A model generated the notes under the pieces. That model did not search any database. It was not told the origin of the DNA and saw only the letters and a program-made list of their open reading frames with translations. From positions 1 to 38,157 of the forward strand of contig JACQCD010000047.1 of assembly GCA_016201825.1 (NCBI GenBank): a DNA stretch of 38,157 nt. The letters are read 5' to 3'. Source of the stretch: Nitrospirota bacterium (GTDB lineage Bacteria > Nitrospirota > Nitrospiria > 2-01-FULL-66-17). Position 1 is the stretch's first letter; every line of letters starts with the position of its first letter. A program made the translations under genes and the position numbers. Below, piece by piece: positions 15,648 to 23,071 of the stretch.

Positions 15648-16946
15648 ATGCGCATGACCCCGACGCTCGGCATCAAAGGACGATTGGTCTTGCTCTTTAC
15701 CCTCCTGTTCGGCGTGGCGGTCGGGGCCATGGCCCTGGCATCGTTTGCCTTTCAACGCGATTTCCTCGTCGAGGAAACCGCCAAACGGGGCCAGTTGCTG
15801 GCCAAGAGCCTGATGATGAGCGTGAGAGATCCGCTCCTGAACCGGGATCTGCTGAGCTTGGCGTCGGCCCTCGAAGCCGTGCGGCAAGAGCCCGACGTCG
15901 TCTCCGCCTGGGTCCTCGATCACCGGGGCGCGGTCGTGATGCGGTCGGACGCCGCCCGGCCCGGCCTCCAGACCGCCGGGCTGAGCTCGTTGCCGACCGC
16001 TCCTCTGCTCGATCACGTCCTGACATTCTCGGCCCCCGTTACGTACGGCCCGCGGGCGATCGGATCGGTCCACATCGGCCTGGGCATGGCCCAGGCCGAT
16101 GTGGCTCTTGGGCGCACCCGACGACACGTCGTCCGGACGATGTTCGTCGGCCTCGTGATCGGCATGGCGGGGAGCTTTGCGCTCGCGTGGTTCTTCGTCA
16201 AACCGGTGAACCTCCTCGTCCGAGCGACTCGCGAAGCGGCCAAGGGGAAGCTCGACGTCCAGGTCCCGGTCCGTCGGCGCGACGAGCTCGGCGCGCTGGC
16301 CGAATCGTTCAACACGATGATCGCGGACTTACGAACCGCCGCCGTCGACATCCAACAGGGCTACCTCGACATGACGATCGCCTTGGCGGCGGCGATCGAG
16401 GCCAAGGACCAATACACCCGCGGGCACTGCCAGCGAGTCAGCGCGTACTCCGTCGAAATCGGCACCCGACTGGCGCTTCCCGATCCCGCGATGCGCGATC
16501 TCGAACTCGCCGCGATCCTCCACGACATCGGGAAAATCGGCATCGACGAGGCCATCCTGACCAAACCCACCCGCCTCACCTTTGACGAGATGCAGGTCAT
16601 GCACGAACACCCGGTCATCGGCGAACGCATCCTGCAATCGGTCGAACCCCTCCGCCTCGTGGCCTCGTACATCGTGCATCATCATGAGCACTACGATGGC
16701 AAGGGATACCCGCACGGCGCGCGCGGGGACGAGATCCCCCTCATCGCCCGGATCATCAGCGTGGCGGACGCGTATGACTCGATGTCGAGTCGCCGGCCGT
16801 ACCGCGAGCCGCTTTCCGATGCGGAGAGCGTCCGACGGCTGCGGGCGACGGCGGGGAGCCAGTTCGATCCGCACGTCGTCGCGATCTTCCTCGAACTCCA
16901 TGAGATGGGTGTGATCGAACGGATCAAACGTGCGACCGACGCGTAA
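15648..16946 (+). CDS. Membrane HAMP/HD-GYP cyclic-di-GMP phosphodiesterase
   Basis: The protein has 432 aa. Membrane helix 1 is at about 12-34, a periplasmic sensor of about 125 residues follows, helix 2 is at about 163-184 and a HAMP linker at 185-235. The HD-GYP domain begins near 245. Catalytic signatures are complete: HDIGKIGID with H292 and D293, HHEHYDGKGYP at 345-355, and the metal-site residues between them. Such enzymes hydrolyse cyclic di-GMP to lower its level. The window also holds a GGDEF protein and a PilZ effector, so the second messenger is clearly used. The next gene starts inside the last 17 nt of this one, suggesting co-expression. Confidence 0.9.
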   Translation: MRMTPTLGIKGRLVLLFTLLFGVAVGAMALASFAFQRDFLVEETAKRGQLLAKSLMMSVRDPLLNRDLLSLASALEAVRQEPDVVSAWVLDHRGAVVMRSDAARPGLQTAGLSSLPTAPLLDHVLTFSAPVTYGPRAIGSVHIGLGMAQADVALGRTRRHVVRTMFVGLVIGMAGSFALAWFFVKPVNLLVRATREAAKGKLDVQVPVRRRDELGALAESFNTMIADLRTAAVDIQQGYLDMTIALAAAIEAKDQYTRGHCQRVSAYSVEIGTRLALPDPAMRDLELAAILHDIGKIGIDEAILTKPTRLTFDEMQVMHEHPVIGERILQSVEPLRLVASYIVHHHEHYDGKGYPHGARGDEIPLIARIISVADAYDSMSSRRPYREPLSDAESVRRLRATAGSQFDPHVVAIFLELHEMGVIERIKRATDA

Positions 16947-17496
16947 CCGAGCACCGTGGGCGCGAACGGTCCAGCACGGCGTCGTGTGGTTGGCCGTGCT
17001 GGCATGCGCGGGCTGCGGCCTTCGGGTGGTGACCCTTGTCTCCCCAGCCCCGCCCATGTCTCACGCACAGGACGGCGGCCTGAGCCCATCCCCGGAGCCG
17101 GGGACGACGAAAGCCGCGCCTCCGAAACCCCACCCCCACGCTCCGCCGCCGGCCCCTTCGCCCGACGAACCACCACGCGCGCAAACACCCCCGGGCCCCA
17201 AGCCGTCCCCGCTCGTGATCAGCCAAGCGGAATCGCAACTGAACGCCGGCCAATTCGACGAAGTGATCGCGCTCCTGGAGCCGGTCCTCCGGACCGCCCC
17301 CGACGATCCCGACTCCATTCGGCTGTTACGAGACGCCTACAATCGCCGAGCACTGGCGCGCTACGGCGCTGATCGCATCGAGGACGCGGTCGCCGACATG
17401 GCGCGTTCGCTCGAGATCGACCCGGCGCAGCCGGACCTCCGCGCCCGACTGTCCCTGGCGCGTGAACGGCTCGATCGCCTCAAATCCCTTCGATGA
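16930..17496 (+). CDS. TPR-like lipoprotein with proline-rich linker
   Basis: The protein has 188 aa from GTG 16930, overlapping the HD-GYP gene by 17 nt. A signal peptide ends in a lipobox-like VLAC, with a second Cys three residues later. Residues 45-95 are Pro-rich. Residues 96-188 form two or three TPR-like helices (ESQLNAGQFDEVIALLEPVL, then AVADMARSLEIDPAQP). It is probably a lipid-anchored periplasmic adaptor working with the neighbouring phosphodiesterase. The stop codon is followed directly by a 51-bp palindromic element. Confidence 0.7.
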   Translation: MRPTRNRAPWARTVQHGVVWLAVLACAGCGLRVVTLVSPAPPMSHAQDGGLSPSPEPGTTKAAPPKPHPHAPPPAPSPDEPPRAQTPPGPKPSPLVISQAESQLNAGQFDEVIALLEPVLRTAPDDPDSIRLLRDAYNRRALARYGADRIEDAVADMARSLEIDPAQPDLRARLSLARERLDRLKSLR

Positions 17497-17547
17497 GTAG
17501 GGGCGAGGCGCTGCCTCGCCCAGGGCGGGTCACCGACCCGCCCCTAC
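17497..17547. repeat. Palindromic element family C, full copy
   Basis: Outer arms GTAGGGGCG (17497-17505) and CGCCCCTAC (17539-17547) enclose two perfect hairpins. The first is GGCGAGGC/GCCTCGCC at 17502-17520 with a 3-nt loop. The second is GGGCGGGTC/GACCCGCCC at 17523-17543, also with a 3-nt loop. The element starts directly after the stop of the TPR gene. It looks like a REP- or MITE-type repeat and may also act as a transcription barrier. The remaining 140 nt to 17687 hold no gene that I can see. Confidence 0.65.
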
Positions 17548-17687
17548 AGGTCGTACGTGAGGAGTTGCCGAAGACGGCGAACCGGGAGGTCGCGTCTTCG
17601 ACGCAGACAGCATTCCGTGTCCCGTGCGGGCCACGGTGCGGTTTCCGACGACCGAGCACGCAGCAGATGGACTTTTTCAGCAGCCTA

Positions 17688-18395
17688 CTAAGACCCGATG
17701 GTGGGAGGCCAGATCACGTAGAGCAGGACGTATGTCGAGGTGCTGGTCAGCAGGGCGAGGACGTAGAGAATCATGGTGAACGTTCCAATGGCGCGATGCC
17801 GCCGCTCGCCGTCCGGGATCAGCCATTCGATGCCTTTTTCGACCAACAGAACGAACGCCACCAGCAGGAACCCGACGACGTAGACGATGTAGCAGGCAAC
17901 GCTGTGGCAACGAATCGCACTCAACAGAGCAGAGAACGCGAGAGCGCCCACCAGGACTTTGAGAAAGGCTCCGGCGCTCATCGACAACCGCCCGGGTTGC
18001 AGGACGCGGTTGCCGTTTCGTTTGACGGCCGTTCGATATCCCAGGACGATCATGTAGACCGCCAGCACGATGCCGAGCGACACCACGGCGATATGAACGA
18101 GCAGGAGCGGGACAAAGAGGCGGTGATACAGCTCCGGCGGACCGCCGAACCCTTCCTCGCCCTCAAAGGCGAGCGCACCCAAGCCGCGGTTGACGTAATA
18201 GGCCACGAAATACGCCAGCATGGCCGACATCGCCCACAGGGTCACGACGTGATGCGCTTGACCGCGGCGCCGTCTGGCCTGCCGCCACCCGATCAAGAAC
18301 AGGACGGTAAACACCACGGCCAAGAGGTAACTCAGATCCGCGCCTAGCGTCCCGTACGGGCTCAAAAACCCCGGCTGCTCCAACCACGCCTTCAT
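17688..18395 (-). CDS. DUF420 family polytopic membrane protein
   Basis: The protein has 235 aa with six or seven membrane helices. The start matches DUF420 proteins (FLSPYGTLGADLSYLLA, then GQAHHVVTLWAMSA). Histidines that recur in the family are seen at AHHVV, ELYHRL and LLVHIAVVSLG. DUF420 (YozB/CtaM-like) members are linked in some bacteria with assembly of haem-copper oxidases, but here no oxidase gene is adjacent. The gene follows a TlpA-like thioredoxin by 10 nt, in keeping with a cytochrome or redox assembly theme. It is the last gene of the operon that begins near 22279. Confidence 0.8.
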   Translation of the reverse strand: MKAWLEQPGFLSPYGTLGADLSYLLAVVFTVLFLIGWRQARRRRGQAHHVVTLWAMSAMLAYFVAYYVNRGLGALAFEGEEGFGGPPELYHRLFVPLLLVHIAVVSLGIVLAVYMIVLGYRTAVKRNGNRVLQPGRLSMSAGAFLKVLVGALAFSALLSAIRCHSVACYIVYVVGFLLVAFVLLVEKGIEWLIPDGERRHRAIGTFTMILYVLALLTSTSTYVLLYVIWPPTIGS

Positions 18396-18405
18396 CCGCG
18401 CCCTC

Positions 18406-19485
18406 CTATCCGAACGTGAACGTGTACGTCCGCAGTCCGGCCTGCCTGACGATCAACGTGACCGTGTGGACGCCATATCCCGTGCGGTCATCGACCAGCC
18501 GATACAGGCGTTCCTCTCCCACGCGGACCATGCTGCGACCACGACCGTCGGCCGCCACATCCGCGCCCATCTCCTGCGGCAAGAGCGGCTGCTCGTCCCG
18601 GAGCACTTCCACGTCGAGCGCAGGCCCCCCGGCGCCGGCCACGACGTTGACCGCCTTGGCGGTATACCGAAGCATGATCTTGTGCTCGCCGACTCCCACC
18701 GCCGTGACCTCCTCTTCGCCGATCTCCCACCGTCCCACGAGATAGAACAGGTTCGGCTCCAGCGCCTTGGGCTCGTCGTAGGTGGTCGCCCGCATCCCGC
18801 GCAACCCGAGCGGGTTACCGAGAAACTGACCGAAGTAGGAGCCCAAGTAGATCTCAGGCGTGGCGATCGCCTTCGCGTCCACCGCTTCCGCTTCGACATC
18901 GGCGGAAATCGGATCGAGCTCGTGGCCCTCTTCGGCCAAGAGTTCGCGGATGTGCTGCTCCATCTCAGGATATCCACCCTCTCCGATCTGGGTGTAGCGG
19001 ATATTCCCGCCCCGATCAATCAGATATTTGTGGGGCCAATACTGATTGGCGTAGGATCGCCACGTTTGCTTGTCGCTGTCGACGGCCACCGGATAGCGGA
19101 TCTGGAGCCGTCGTACCGCCGCCTCCACACGCGCGGCATCCTGCTCGAAGGAAAATTCAGGGCTGTGGACCCCGATGATCACCAACCCGTCACCGCGGTA
19201 GCGATCGTACCAGCCGTTCAAATAGGGGATCGTCCGCAGGCAGTTGATGCAGCTATAGGTCCAGAAATCCACCAACACGACCTTGCCCCGCAACGCGGCG
19301 AGCCTCAACGGCTCGGAAGAAATCCAGCCGCGGAGGCCAACCAGTTCGGGCGCCACGCTCGACCTGGTCGACTCACCCAAAAAGGAGATCAGTGCAAAGG
19401 GGGCGGCGGCGACCACGAGAATGACCACCGTGGCAGGACCGTAGCGCCGAACGGCGCTGCTACGCCACGCAGAACGCGCGTCCAT
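18406..19485 (-). CDS. Periplasmic thioredoxin-like protein of the TlpA/DipZ type
   Basis: The protein has 359 aa. A single N-terminal membrane helix is at about 18-36. A redoxin domain from about 50-185 contains the active-site pair C79-I-N-C82 in TYSCINCLRTIP, the signature of DipZ-type thioredoxins, followed by a cis-Pro region near WPHKYLIDR. The C-terminal 150 residues form a beta-rich domain like that of DipZ proteins (YLGSYFGQF, then GRWEIGEEEV). It should reduce or isomerise disulfides in the periplasm, for example for cytochrome c maturation. It starts 3 nt after the pseudopilin gene, so it is co-transcribed. Confidence 0.85.
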   Translation of the reverse strand: MDARSAWRSSAVRRYGPATVVILVVAAAPFALISFLGESTRSSVAPELVGLRGWISSEPLRLAALRGKVVLVDFWTYSCINCLRTIPYLNGWYDRYRGDGLVIIGVHSPEFSFEQDAARVEAAVRRLQIRYPVAVDSDKQTWRSYANQYWPHKYLIDRGGNIRYTQIGEGGYPEMEQHIRELLAEEGHELDPISADVEAEAVDAKAIATPEIYLGSYFGQFLGNPLGLRGMRATTYDEPKALEPNLFYLVGRWEIGEEEVTAVGVGEHKIMLRYTAKAVNVVAGAGGPALDVEVLRDEQPLLPQEMGADVAADGRGRSMVRVGEERLYRLVDDRTGYGVHTVTLIVRQAGLRTYTFTFG

Positions 19486-19488
19486 GGA

Positions 19489-20061
19489 TCAACAGCGTTT
19501 CAGAGGCGGGGGTGGCAGGCCCGGCTTCACGGGCTCTTGGGAGGGATCGTATTGGAAGATCCATTCCCGGTACGTCGTCACGGTGTTGAACTGTGCATAC
19601 TCCGGAGGGAAATTGTCCCGCTTGAGCGTGGGGGCCTCGCTCGGGCTGTGCACACCTTTGATTCGATCCACGCACGGGATCGTGGTGAAGGGTCGCCCGG
19701 TGATCGGGTCGAGGTACGCCGTGCGGAGATAGCGCTTGGAGGTTCGCGGGTCTTTGAGCAGATCGTCCACACGGAGCGGATATTGCAGGGGGCCCGCTTG
19801 GCCGTACACATACGCCGCGATCGCCCGCCGGTATTGATCGCCCCGAAACAACAGCTCCGCCTCCCGCTCCCGCTGCAGCATCGTCTTCCACTGCAAGTTC
19901 GCCCCCATCATACTCAGCCCCACCAAGACAATGGTAAACAGCGCAAACAAATAGGAAAACCCGCTCTGCGCCGACGGCGCAGAATGACAATGATCACTTC
20001 CTCTCGGGTGGCGCAGCAAGCCGGATTGCGTGTGACTCATGCGTCGGTCGACGCGCGTCAT
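19489..20061 (-). CDS. Type II secretion pseudopilin-like protein lacking Glu5
   Basis: The protein has 190 aa from ATG 20061 behind AGGGAAG. The prepilin cleavage context is QSG followed by FSYLFALFTIVLVGL, then the basic helix LQWKTMLQREREAELLF. The residue at +5 is Phe rather than Glu, as in some minor pseudopilins such as GspK. The leader is long (about 33 residues), and its second half, including LLRHPRG and APSAQ, is encoded by a dispersed repeat. The globular part (YPLRVDDLLKDPR, LDPITGRPF) is Pro-rich. The protein pairs with the GspG-like gene 15 nt upstream. No ATPase or secretin gene lies in the window. Confidence 0.75.
   Translation of the reverse strand: MTRVDRRMSHTQSGLLRHPRGSDHCHSAPSAQSGFSYLFALFTIVLVGLSMMGANLQWKTMLQREREAELLFRGDQYRRAIAAYVYGQAGPLQYPLRVDDLLKDPRTSKRYLRTAYLDPITGRPFTTIPCVDRIKGVHSPSEAPTLKRDNFPPEYAQFNTVTTYREWIFQYDPSQEPVKPGLPPPPLKRC
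19965..20024. repeat. Palindromic repeat family A, copy in pseudopilin leader
   Basis: A perfect 8-bp stem TCTGCGCC/GGCGCAGA with a 3-nt loop (19965-19983) is followed, after a variable spacer, by a 23-bp block at 19997-20019. This block is identical to 20474-20496. On the minus strand the unit is read in frame as part of a prepilin leader. Confidence 0.65.
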
Positions 20062-20076
20062 GACTTCCCTACTTCG

Positions 20077-20547
20077 CTACCACGTGTTGTACGCCGTCCC
20101 GTCGCTCGCCACCAGGTCGCTGCCGCTGTGTACGTCGAAGACCCCGCCGGGCTCATCTCCCTCCGTCTCGCGAACCTCGATCCACGTCTCGGCGGTTTTG
20201 GTAAACGGATCGACGGGCAACCCGCGCAGGTAGGCCGCCTCCGCCAACTGCTGAAGGGAATCCGGATAAGCTCCGTGATCGGCCGCATATTGATCGATCA
20301 CATCCCGCATTACGAAGAGATCCTTTTTGAGGGCGGCCTCTCGGGCTTTGACGGCCTGGGCGCGATAGGAGGGCTCGGCGATCGTGAGGAGAATGCCCAC
20401 GATCGCCATCACGATCATGATTTCAATGAGGGTAAACCCGGCTTGCGCCACAGGCGCAAATGCTAATTTCTTTCTTCCTCTCGGGTGGCGCAGCAATCCG
20501 CCTTGCGCCACGGGCGCACCCGTTAATTTCAGACCGAGCCTCCTCAC
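20077..20547 (-). CDS. GspG-like type II secretion pseudopilin with long leader
   Basis: The protein has 156 aa from GTG 20547, whose GTGA overlaps the nuclease stop. A frame start at 20568 also exists. The cleavage site is AQAG followed by FTLIEIMIVMAIVGILLTIA, with the conserved Glu5, then YRAQAVKAREAALKKDL and the GspG-like DHGAYPDSLQQLAE and GLPVDPF. A leader of about 36 residues is far longer than usual. It contains two tandem copies of a 20-residue unit with APVAQ, encoded by a 60-bp repeat. An internal GTG that would give a 5-residue leader (AQAG context) or a TTG before LRHPRGRKK may be the true start. Confidence 0.78.
   Translation of the reverse strand: MRRLGLKLTGAPVAQGGLLRHPRGRKKLAFAPVAQAGFTLIEIMIVMAIVGILLTIAEPSYRAQAVKAREAALKKDLFVMRDVIDQYAADHGAYPDSLQQLAEAAYLRGLPVDPFTKTAETWIEVRETEGDEPGGVFDVHSGSDLVASDGTAYNTW
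20441..20530. repeat. Palindromic repeat family A, tandem 60-bp copy in pilin leader
   Basis: Positions 20441-20470 and 20501-20530 match at 24 of 30 positions with a period of exactly 60 bp (20 codons), so the reading frame is kept. Each unit has a stem TTGCGCC/GGCGCAA or close variant. Between them lies the 23-bp block 20474-20496, shared with the next pilin gene. Confidence 0.7.
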
Positions 20548-21119
20548 GGCGCCCCTCGCTCCGCCCACACGCCGCGGCGCGTGTCGCGGGCTTCGCGTTC
20601 GAGCCGCCGGAACAGATCGGCGTGCCGCGTATTAGGCGGGATGGTCAGCACTTTGGCCAAGCCCTGCGCGACGAGATCGGCGTTGATGAGGGCGTCGTCG
20701 CGATAGACGTACGCCAGGCGCCGCTGGTACCGGTCGCGGCGTTCGACGTCAGACTCCAAGCGGACGGTTCGCCCTTCAACCGCCAAGCGATTGAACGCCA
20801 ATGCCTGCTCGGCATACGGCTCCGGCTGATACAACCAGGCCGTCCCCGACCGCCGATACAATTCCGGGGTGTCGATCCCGATGTACCTCACTCGTTCGCC
20901 GGTCGCCAACTCGATCGTGTCCCCATCGATGGCACGCGCGACAACGGCGTACTCGGCGTCTGCGGATCCCGATGCGGATGGCGACCAGGGCGCGTGCGAC
21001 CAGACCAGACCGAGGACCACTCCCGCCGCCAGCCACAACACGGGCCTCGCGTGACGTCGCAGCGCAGGGAGGAGACGATCGACAGCCGCCGCTCGGGAGA
21101 TCCGCCGCCAATCAGCCAT
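20544..21119 (-). CDS. Membrane-anchored thermonuclease-family protein
   Basis: The protein has 191 aa. A basic N-terminus and one membrane helix at about 25-42 are followed by a staphylococcal-nuclease (SNase) fold: ARAIDGDTIEL, ERVRYIGIDTPE, ALAFNRLAVEGRTVRLE, RDRYQRRLAYVY and ALINADLVAQGLA. The catalytic pattern of Arg in RYIGIDTPE, its Glu and the second Arg in DRYQRRLAYVY is intact. The product should cut DNA or RNA in the periplasm, for example to use environmental DNA. It sits between PilZ and pseudopilin genes in one operon, an association worth noting because pilins can bring in DNA. Confidence 0.88.
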   Translation of the reverse strand: MADWRRISRAAAVDRLLPALRRHARPVLWLAAGVVLGLVWSHAPWSPSASGSADAEYAVVARAIDGDTIELATGERVRYIGIDTPELYRRSGTAWLYQPEPYAEQALAFNRLAVEGRTVRLESDVERRDRYQRRLAYVYRDDALINADLVAQGLAKVLTIPPNTRHADLFRRLEREARDTRRGVWAERGAP

Positions 21120-21137
21120 CGGATTCCGCCTTCCTGA

Positions 21138-21683
21138 TCAGCTCTTCGCTTTTGGGGTTCGCGGTCGGTCCGCGCTCGATCGCCGTTTGACCCACTGGTC
21201 GATCAACGCGCGCTTGGCCTGATCCAGATCGAGAAACTCCACCCCCACGCCGACCGAGGGCCGGCCGGTGGTGTCGTACCGGTGCTGCCACACCACGCGG
21301 CAGGTACACTGGACCATCGTCCGATTGTCGGGGAGAACGAACTCGACCGGGAACGTCGCCCCCACGGCGGGCGGATTGGCAGCCGAAAAAAATAACCCAC
21401 TCCGACTGATGTTCTCGGCGTATCCGATAAAAATCTTATCGTAATACTTGCCTTTGATCTCCAGGACCATCATGGGAGATCGTTCGCTGAGGCGACGGTT
21501 CGCGCCGTCGGTGGGCTTGCTCGCCTTCGGCGCCGGTGAAGCCACTGTCGGTCTCTTGACGGTCCGCGGTACCGACCGGCGGGCGGCTGGAGGCGTGCGA
21601 GGGGGCGGCGCATCAAGCACGGCGCCCTTTCGCCGGGGCGCTGCTCGTTTGGGCTTCGCGACCGTTGCTTTCGGTTTGGTCAT
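21138..21683 (-). CDS. PilZ-domain protein with basic N-terminal tail
   Basis: The protein has 181 aa from ATG 21683. The frame can be read from a TTG at 21701. The first 60 residues are rich in Lys, Arg, Pro and Ala and disordered-looking. The PilZ domain carries the cyclic-di-GMP motifs RRLSERSP (RxxxR type) and ENISRSGLFF (the N/DxSxxG type), and continues to VGVGVEFLDLD. It is a likely cyclic di-GMP receptor. The basic tail could bind nucleic acid or membrane. It is co-transcribed with the membrane nuclease (18-nt gap) and the pseudopilins, so the messenger may control this secretion or uptake set. Confidence 0.85.
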   Translation of the reverse strand: MTKPKATVAKPKRAAPRRKGAVLDAPPPRTPPAARRSVPRTVKRPTVASPAPKASKPTDGANRRLSERSPMMVLEIKGKYYDKIFIGYAENISRSGLFFSAANPPAVGATFPVEFVLPDNRTMVQCTCRVVWQHRYDTTGRPSVGVGVEFLDLDQAKRALIDQWVKRRSSADRPRTPKAKS

Positions 21684-21712
21684 CGCGTACCGCCACTCCA
21701 AAAACCTGGGTC

Positions 21713-21741
21713 ACTATATCAACTTACCTAGGGGGGCGCAA
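21713..21741 (-). promoter_or_regulatory. Putative promoter for PilZ-nuclease-pilin operon
   Basis: On the minus strand TTGCGC (21741-21736) and TATAGT (21718-21713) have a 17-nt spacer, in the 92-110 nt gap upstream of the PilZ gene. The match is moderate. Confidence 0.4.
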
Positions 21742-21793
21742 GGTTCCCAAGCGCGCCGCGACGCGCACTTCGCCCGCCCGCGGCCACCGCACC

Positions 21794-22279
21794 TCACGGC
21801 GTCGCCGATTGGATGAAGGCCGTGTGACCGAGGGCCAATCCCGCGTCCTGGCCCGCCCCCGGCGGCAGCACGAGGACCGATACCGCACCGTGCTCGGGGA
21901 TGTATTCCGGGCAGGGGTCTCCCGCGCAGGGACCGACCCCGAGGCGTCGATCGACGATCTGGCTTGTCGCATCAAGCCACAAGAGATCCGCCTCCACCTG
22001 AAGCGCCTTCGACCACACCCGCGGCGGGGTCCCGTCGTCGAAGATCAGGAGCAGGCCACGGCCTGACTGGAATCGGTTGAGCGTCCCCAGCGCAAACAAC
22101 CGACGCTCGGGGGAGTCGGCCACGTCGATGACGAGGGCTCCGCCGGAGGTCTTGAGCGACAACACCTCCAGACGGCGATTGGCGGGACAGAGCTGAAGCA
22201 ACACGACCACCGCGACGGCCGCTGCGATGATCAGCCAAATGGTCTTGGTATCGAGCCGAGAGATGAGGCTCCCGCTCAC
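21794..22279 (-). CDS. DUF192 family protein with N-terminal membrane anchor
   Basis: The protein has 161 aa. An N-terminal helix (residues 14-30, WLIIAAAVAVVVLLQL) directs a DUF192 domain to the periplasm. The domain pattern is typical: VIDVADSPERRLFALGTLNRF, LLLIFDDGTPPRVWSKAL, DLLWLDATSQIVD, PCAGDPCPEYIPE and LALGHTAF. The two Cys of PCAGDPC match the usual position. The usual WMKNT is changed to VWSKA. The function of DUF192 is unknown. The gene is 34 nt downstream of rpsR with a hairpin between, and may belong either to that operon or to the PilZ set. Confidence 0.75.
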   Translation of the reverse strand: MSGSLISRLDTKTIWLIIAAAVAVVVLLQLCPANRRLEVLSLKTSGGALVIDVADSPERRLFALGTLNRFQSGRGLLLIFDDGTPPRVWSKALQVEADLLWLDATSQIVDRRLGVGPCAGDPCPEYIPEHGAVSVLVLPPGAGQDAGLALGHTAFIQSATP

Positions 22280-22285
22280 ATCATC

Positions 22286-22306
22286 CCGGGGCCTTCAAGA
22301 CCCCGG
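22286..22306 (-). terminator. Hairpin after rpsR
   Basis: A perfect 6-bp G/C stem (CCGGGG/CCCCGG) with a 9-nt loop lies between rpsR and the DUF192 gene. There is no T-run, so it may only attenuate or stabilise the message. Confidence 0.3.
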
Positions 22307-22312
22307 AACGAC

Positions 22313-22627
22313 TTATCGCTCTTCGGTAAACGCGACCATCGCGATGTTGCGGGCCCGCTTGATCGCGGTGGTCAACGCCCGCTGATGGAGCGCACAGTTC
22401 CCGGAGATGCGGCGGGGCATGATCTTGCCGCGCTCCGTCAAGAAATTCCGCAGCATCGGCACATCTTTGTAGCTGATGCCGACGACCTTATCGGTGCAAA
22501 AGCGGCACGCCTTACGACGGCTGAAGAACTTCTTCTCGGGCGCCTGGCCGGCCTGGCCGGGGCGCGCCTCTTTCCCTCCGGACGCTCCCGCGCCGAACGA
22601 AGGGGACGAAGGGGTCATCGGTCGCAT
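22313..22627 (-). CDS. rpsR: 30S ribosomal protein S18
   Basis: The protein has 104 aa. The conserved body runs from about residue 32: [56 protein letters not shown]18 binds the central domain of 16S rRNA as a dimer with S6, encoded two genes upstream. The first 30 residues form a Pro/Ser/Gly-rich extension longer than usual. A Met further inside is not available in the conserved region, so the extension is probably real. The zinc-type Cys pair of some S18 forms is present as CRFC. Confidence 0.95.
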   Translation of the reverse strand: MRPMTPSSPSFGAGASGGKEARPGQAGQAPEKKFFSRRKACRFCTDKVVGISYKDVPMLRNFLTERGKIMPRRISGNCALHQRALTTAIKRARNIAMVAFTEER

Positions 22628-22642
22628 ACCTTGCTCCTTAAG

Positions 22643-23068
22643 TTAAAACGGGACATCGTTATCGACGAACTCTTCGGTGTGGAGCCCCTCAGCGGCGGGG
22701 GCCGCCTTGGGGGTAGAGGCTGCGGTTCCCGACGGCTCCGCTCGCTTGGGCAAGAAGTTGATCGTCTGCGCCACGACCTCGTGCTTGCTGCGCTTTTGGC
22801 CGTCGTCGGTTTCCCAGCGGCGCTGCTGCAATCGGCCGTCGACGATCACCCCGTGGCCCTTGCTCAGATACTGTCCGCAATTCTCGGCCTGTTTGCCGAA
22901 CACCACGATGTCGATGTAGCAGACCTCGTCTTTGAGTTCCTCACCCTGCTTGTACCGCCGGTTGACCGCCAGACTAAAGGTCGCCACCGGCGTTCCGCTG
23001 GGAGTGAACCTCACCTCGGGGTCCTTGGTGAGGTTGCCCATTAAAATCACTTTGTTGAAACTCGCCAT
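22643..23068 (-). CDS. ssb: Single-stranded DNA-binding protein
   Basis: The protein has 141 aa. The OB fold is clear from MASFNKVILMGNLTKDPEV, then ATFSLAVNRRYKQGE, VCYIDIVVFGKQAENCGQYL and GVIVDGRLQQRRWETDDGQKR. A short disordered Ala/Pro linker ends in the acidic tip DNDVPF, which binds partner repair and replication proteins. It lies 3 nt downstream of rpsF and 15 nt upstream of rpsR. That order, rpsF-ssb-rpsR, is the classical one for bacteria. The length is on the short side for SSB because the linker is short. Confidence 0.96.
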   Translation of the reverse strand: MASFNKVILMGNLTKDPEVRFTPSGTPVATFSLAVNRRYKQGEELKDEVCYIDIVVFGKQAENCGQYLSKGHGVIVDGRLQQRRWETDDGQKRSKHEVVAQTINFLPKRAEPSGTAASTPKAAPAAEGLHTEEFVDNDVPF

Positions 23069-23071
23069 GAC

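Noticed and set aside
17640-17690. Sequence GGACTTTTTCAGCAGCCT resembling a common IS or repeat end
   Set aside because: Only one copy is visible and there is no transposase or partner end, so no mobile element can be claimed.
18466-20466. 666-aa open frame on the plus strand
   Set aside because: It crosses three well-supported minus-strand genes and has no recognisable motif. Long antisense frames are common at this GC content.
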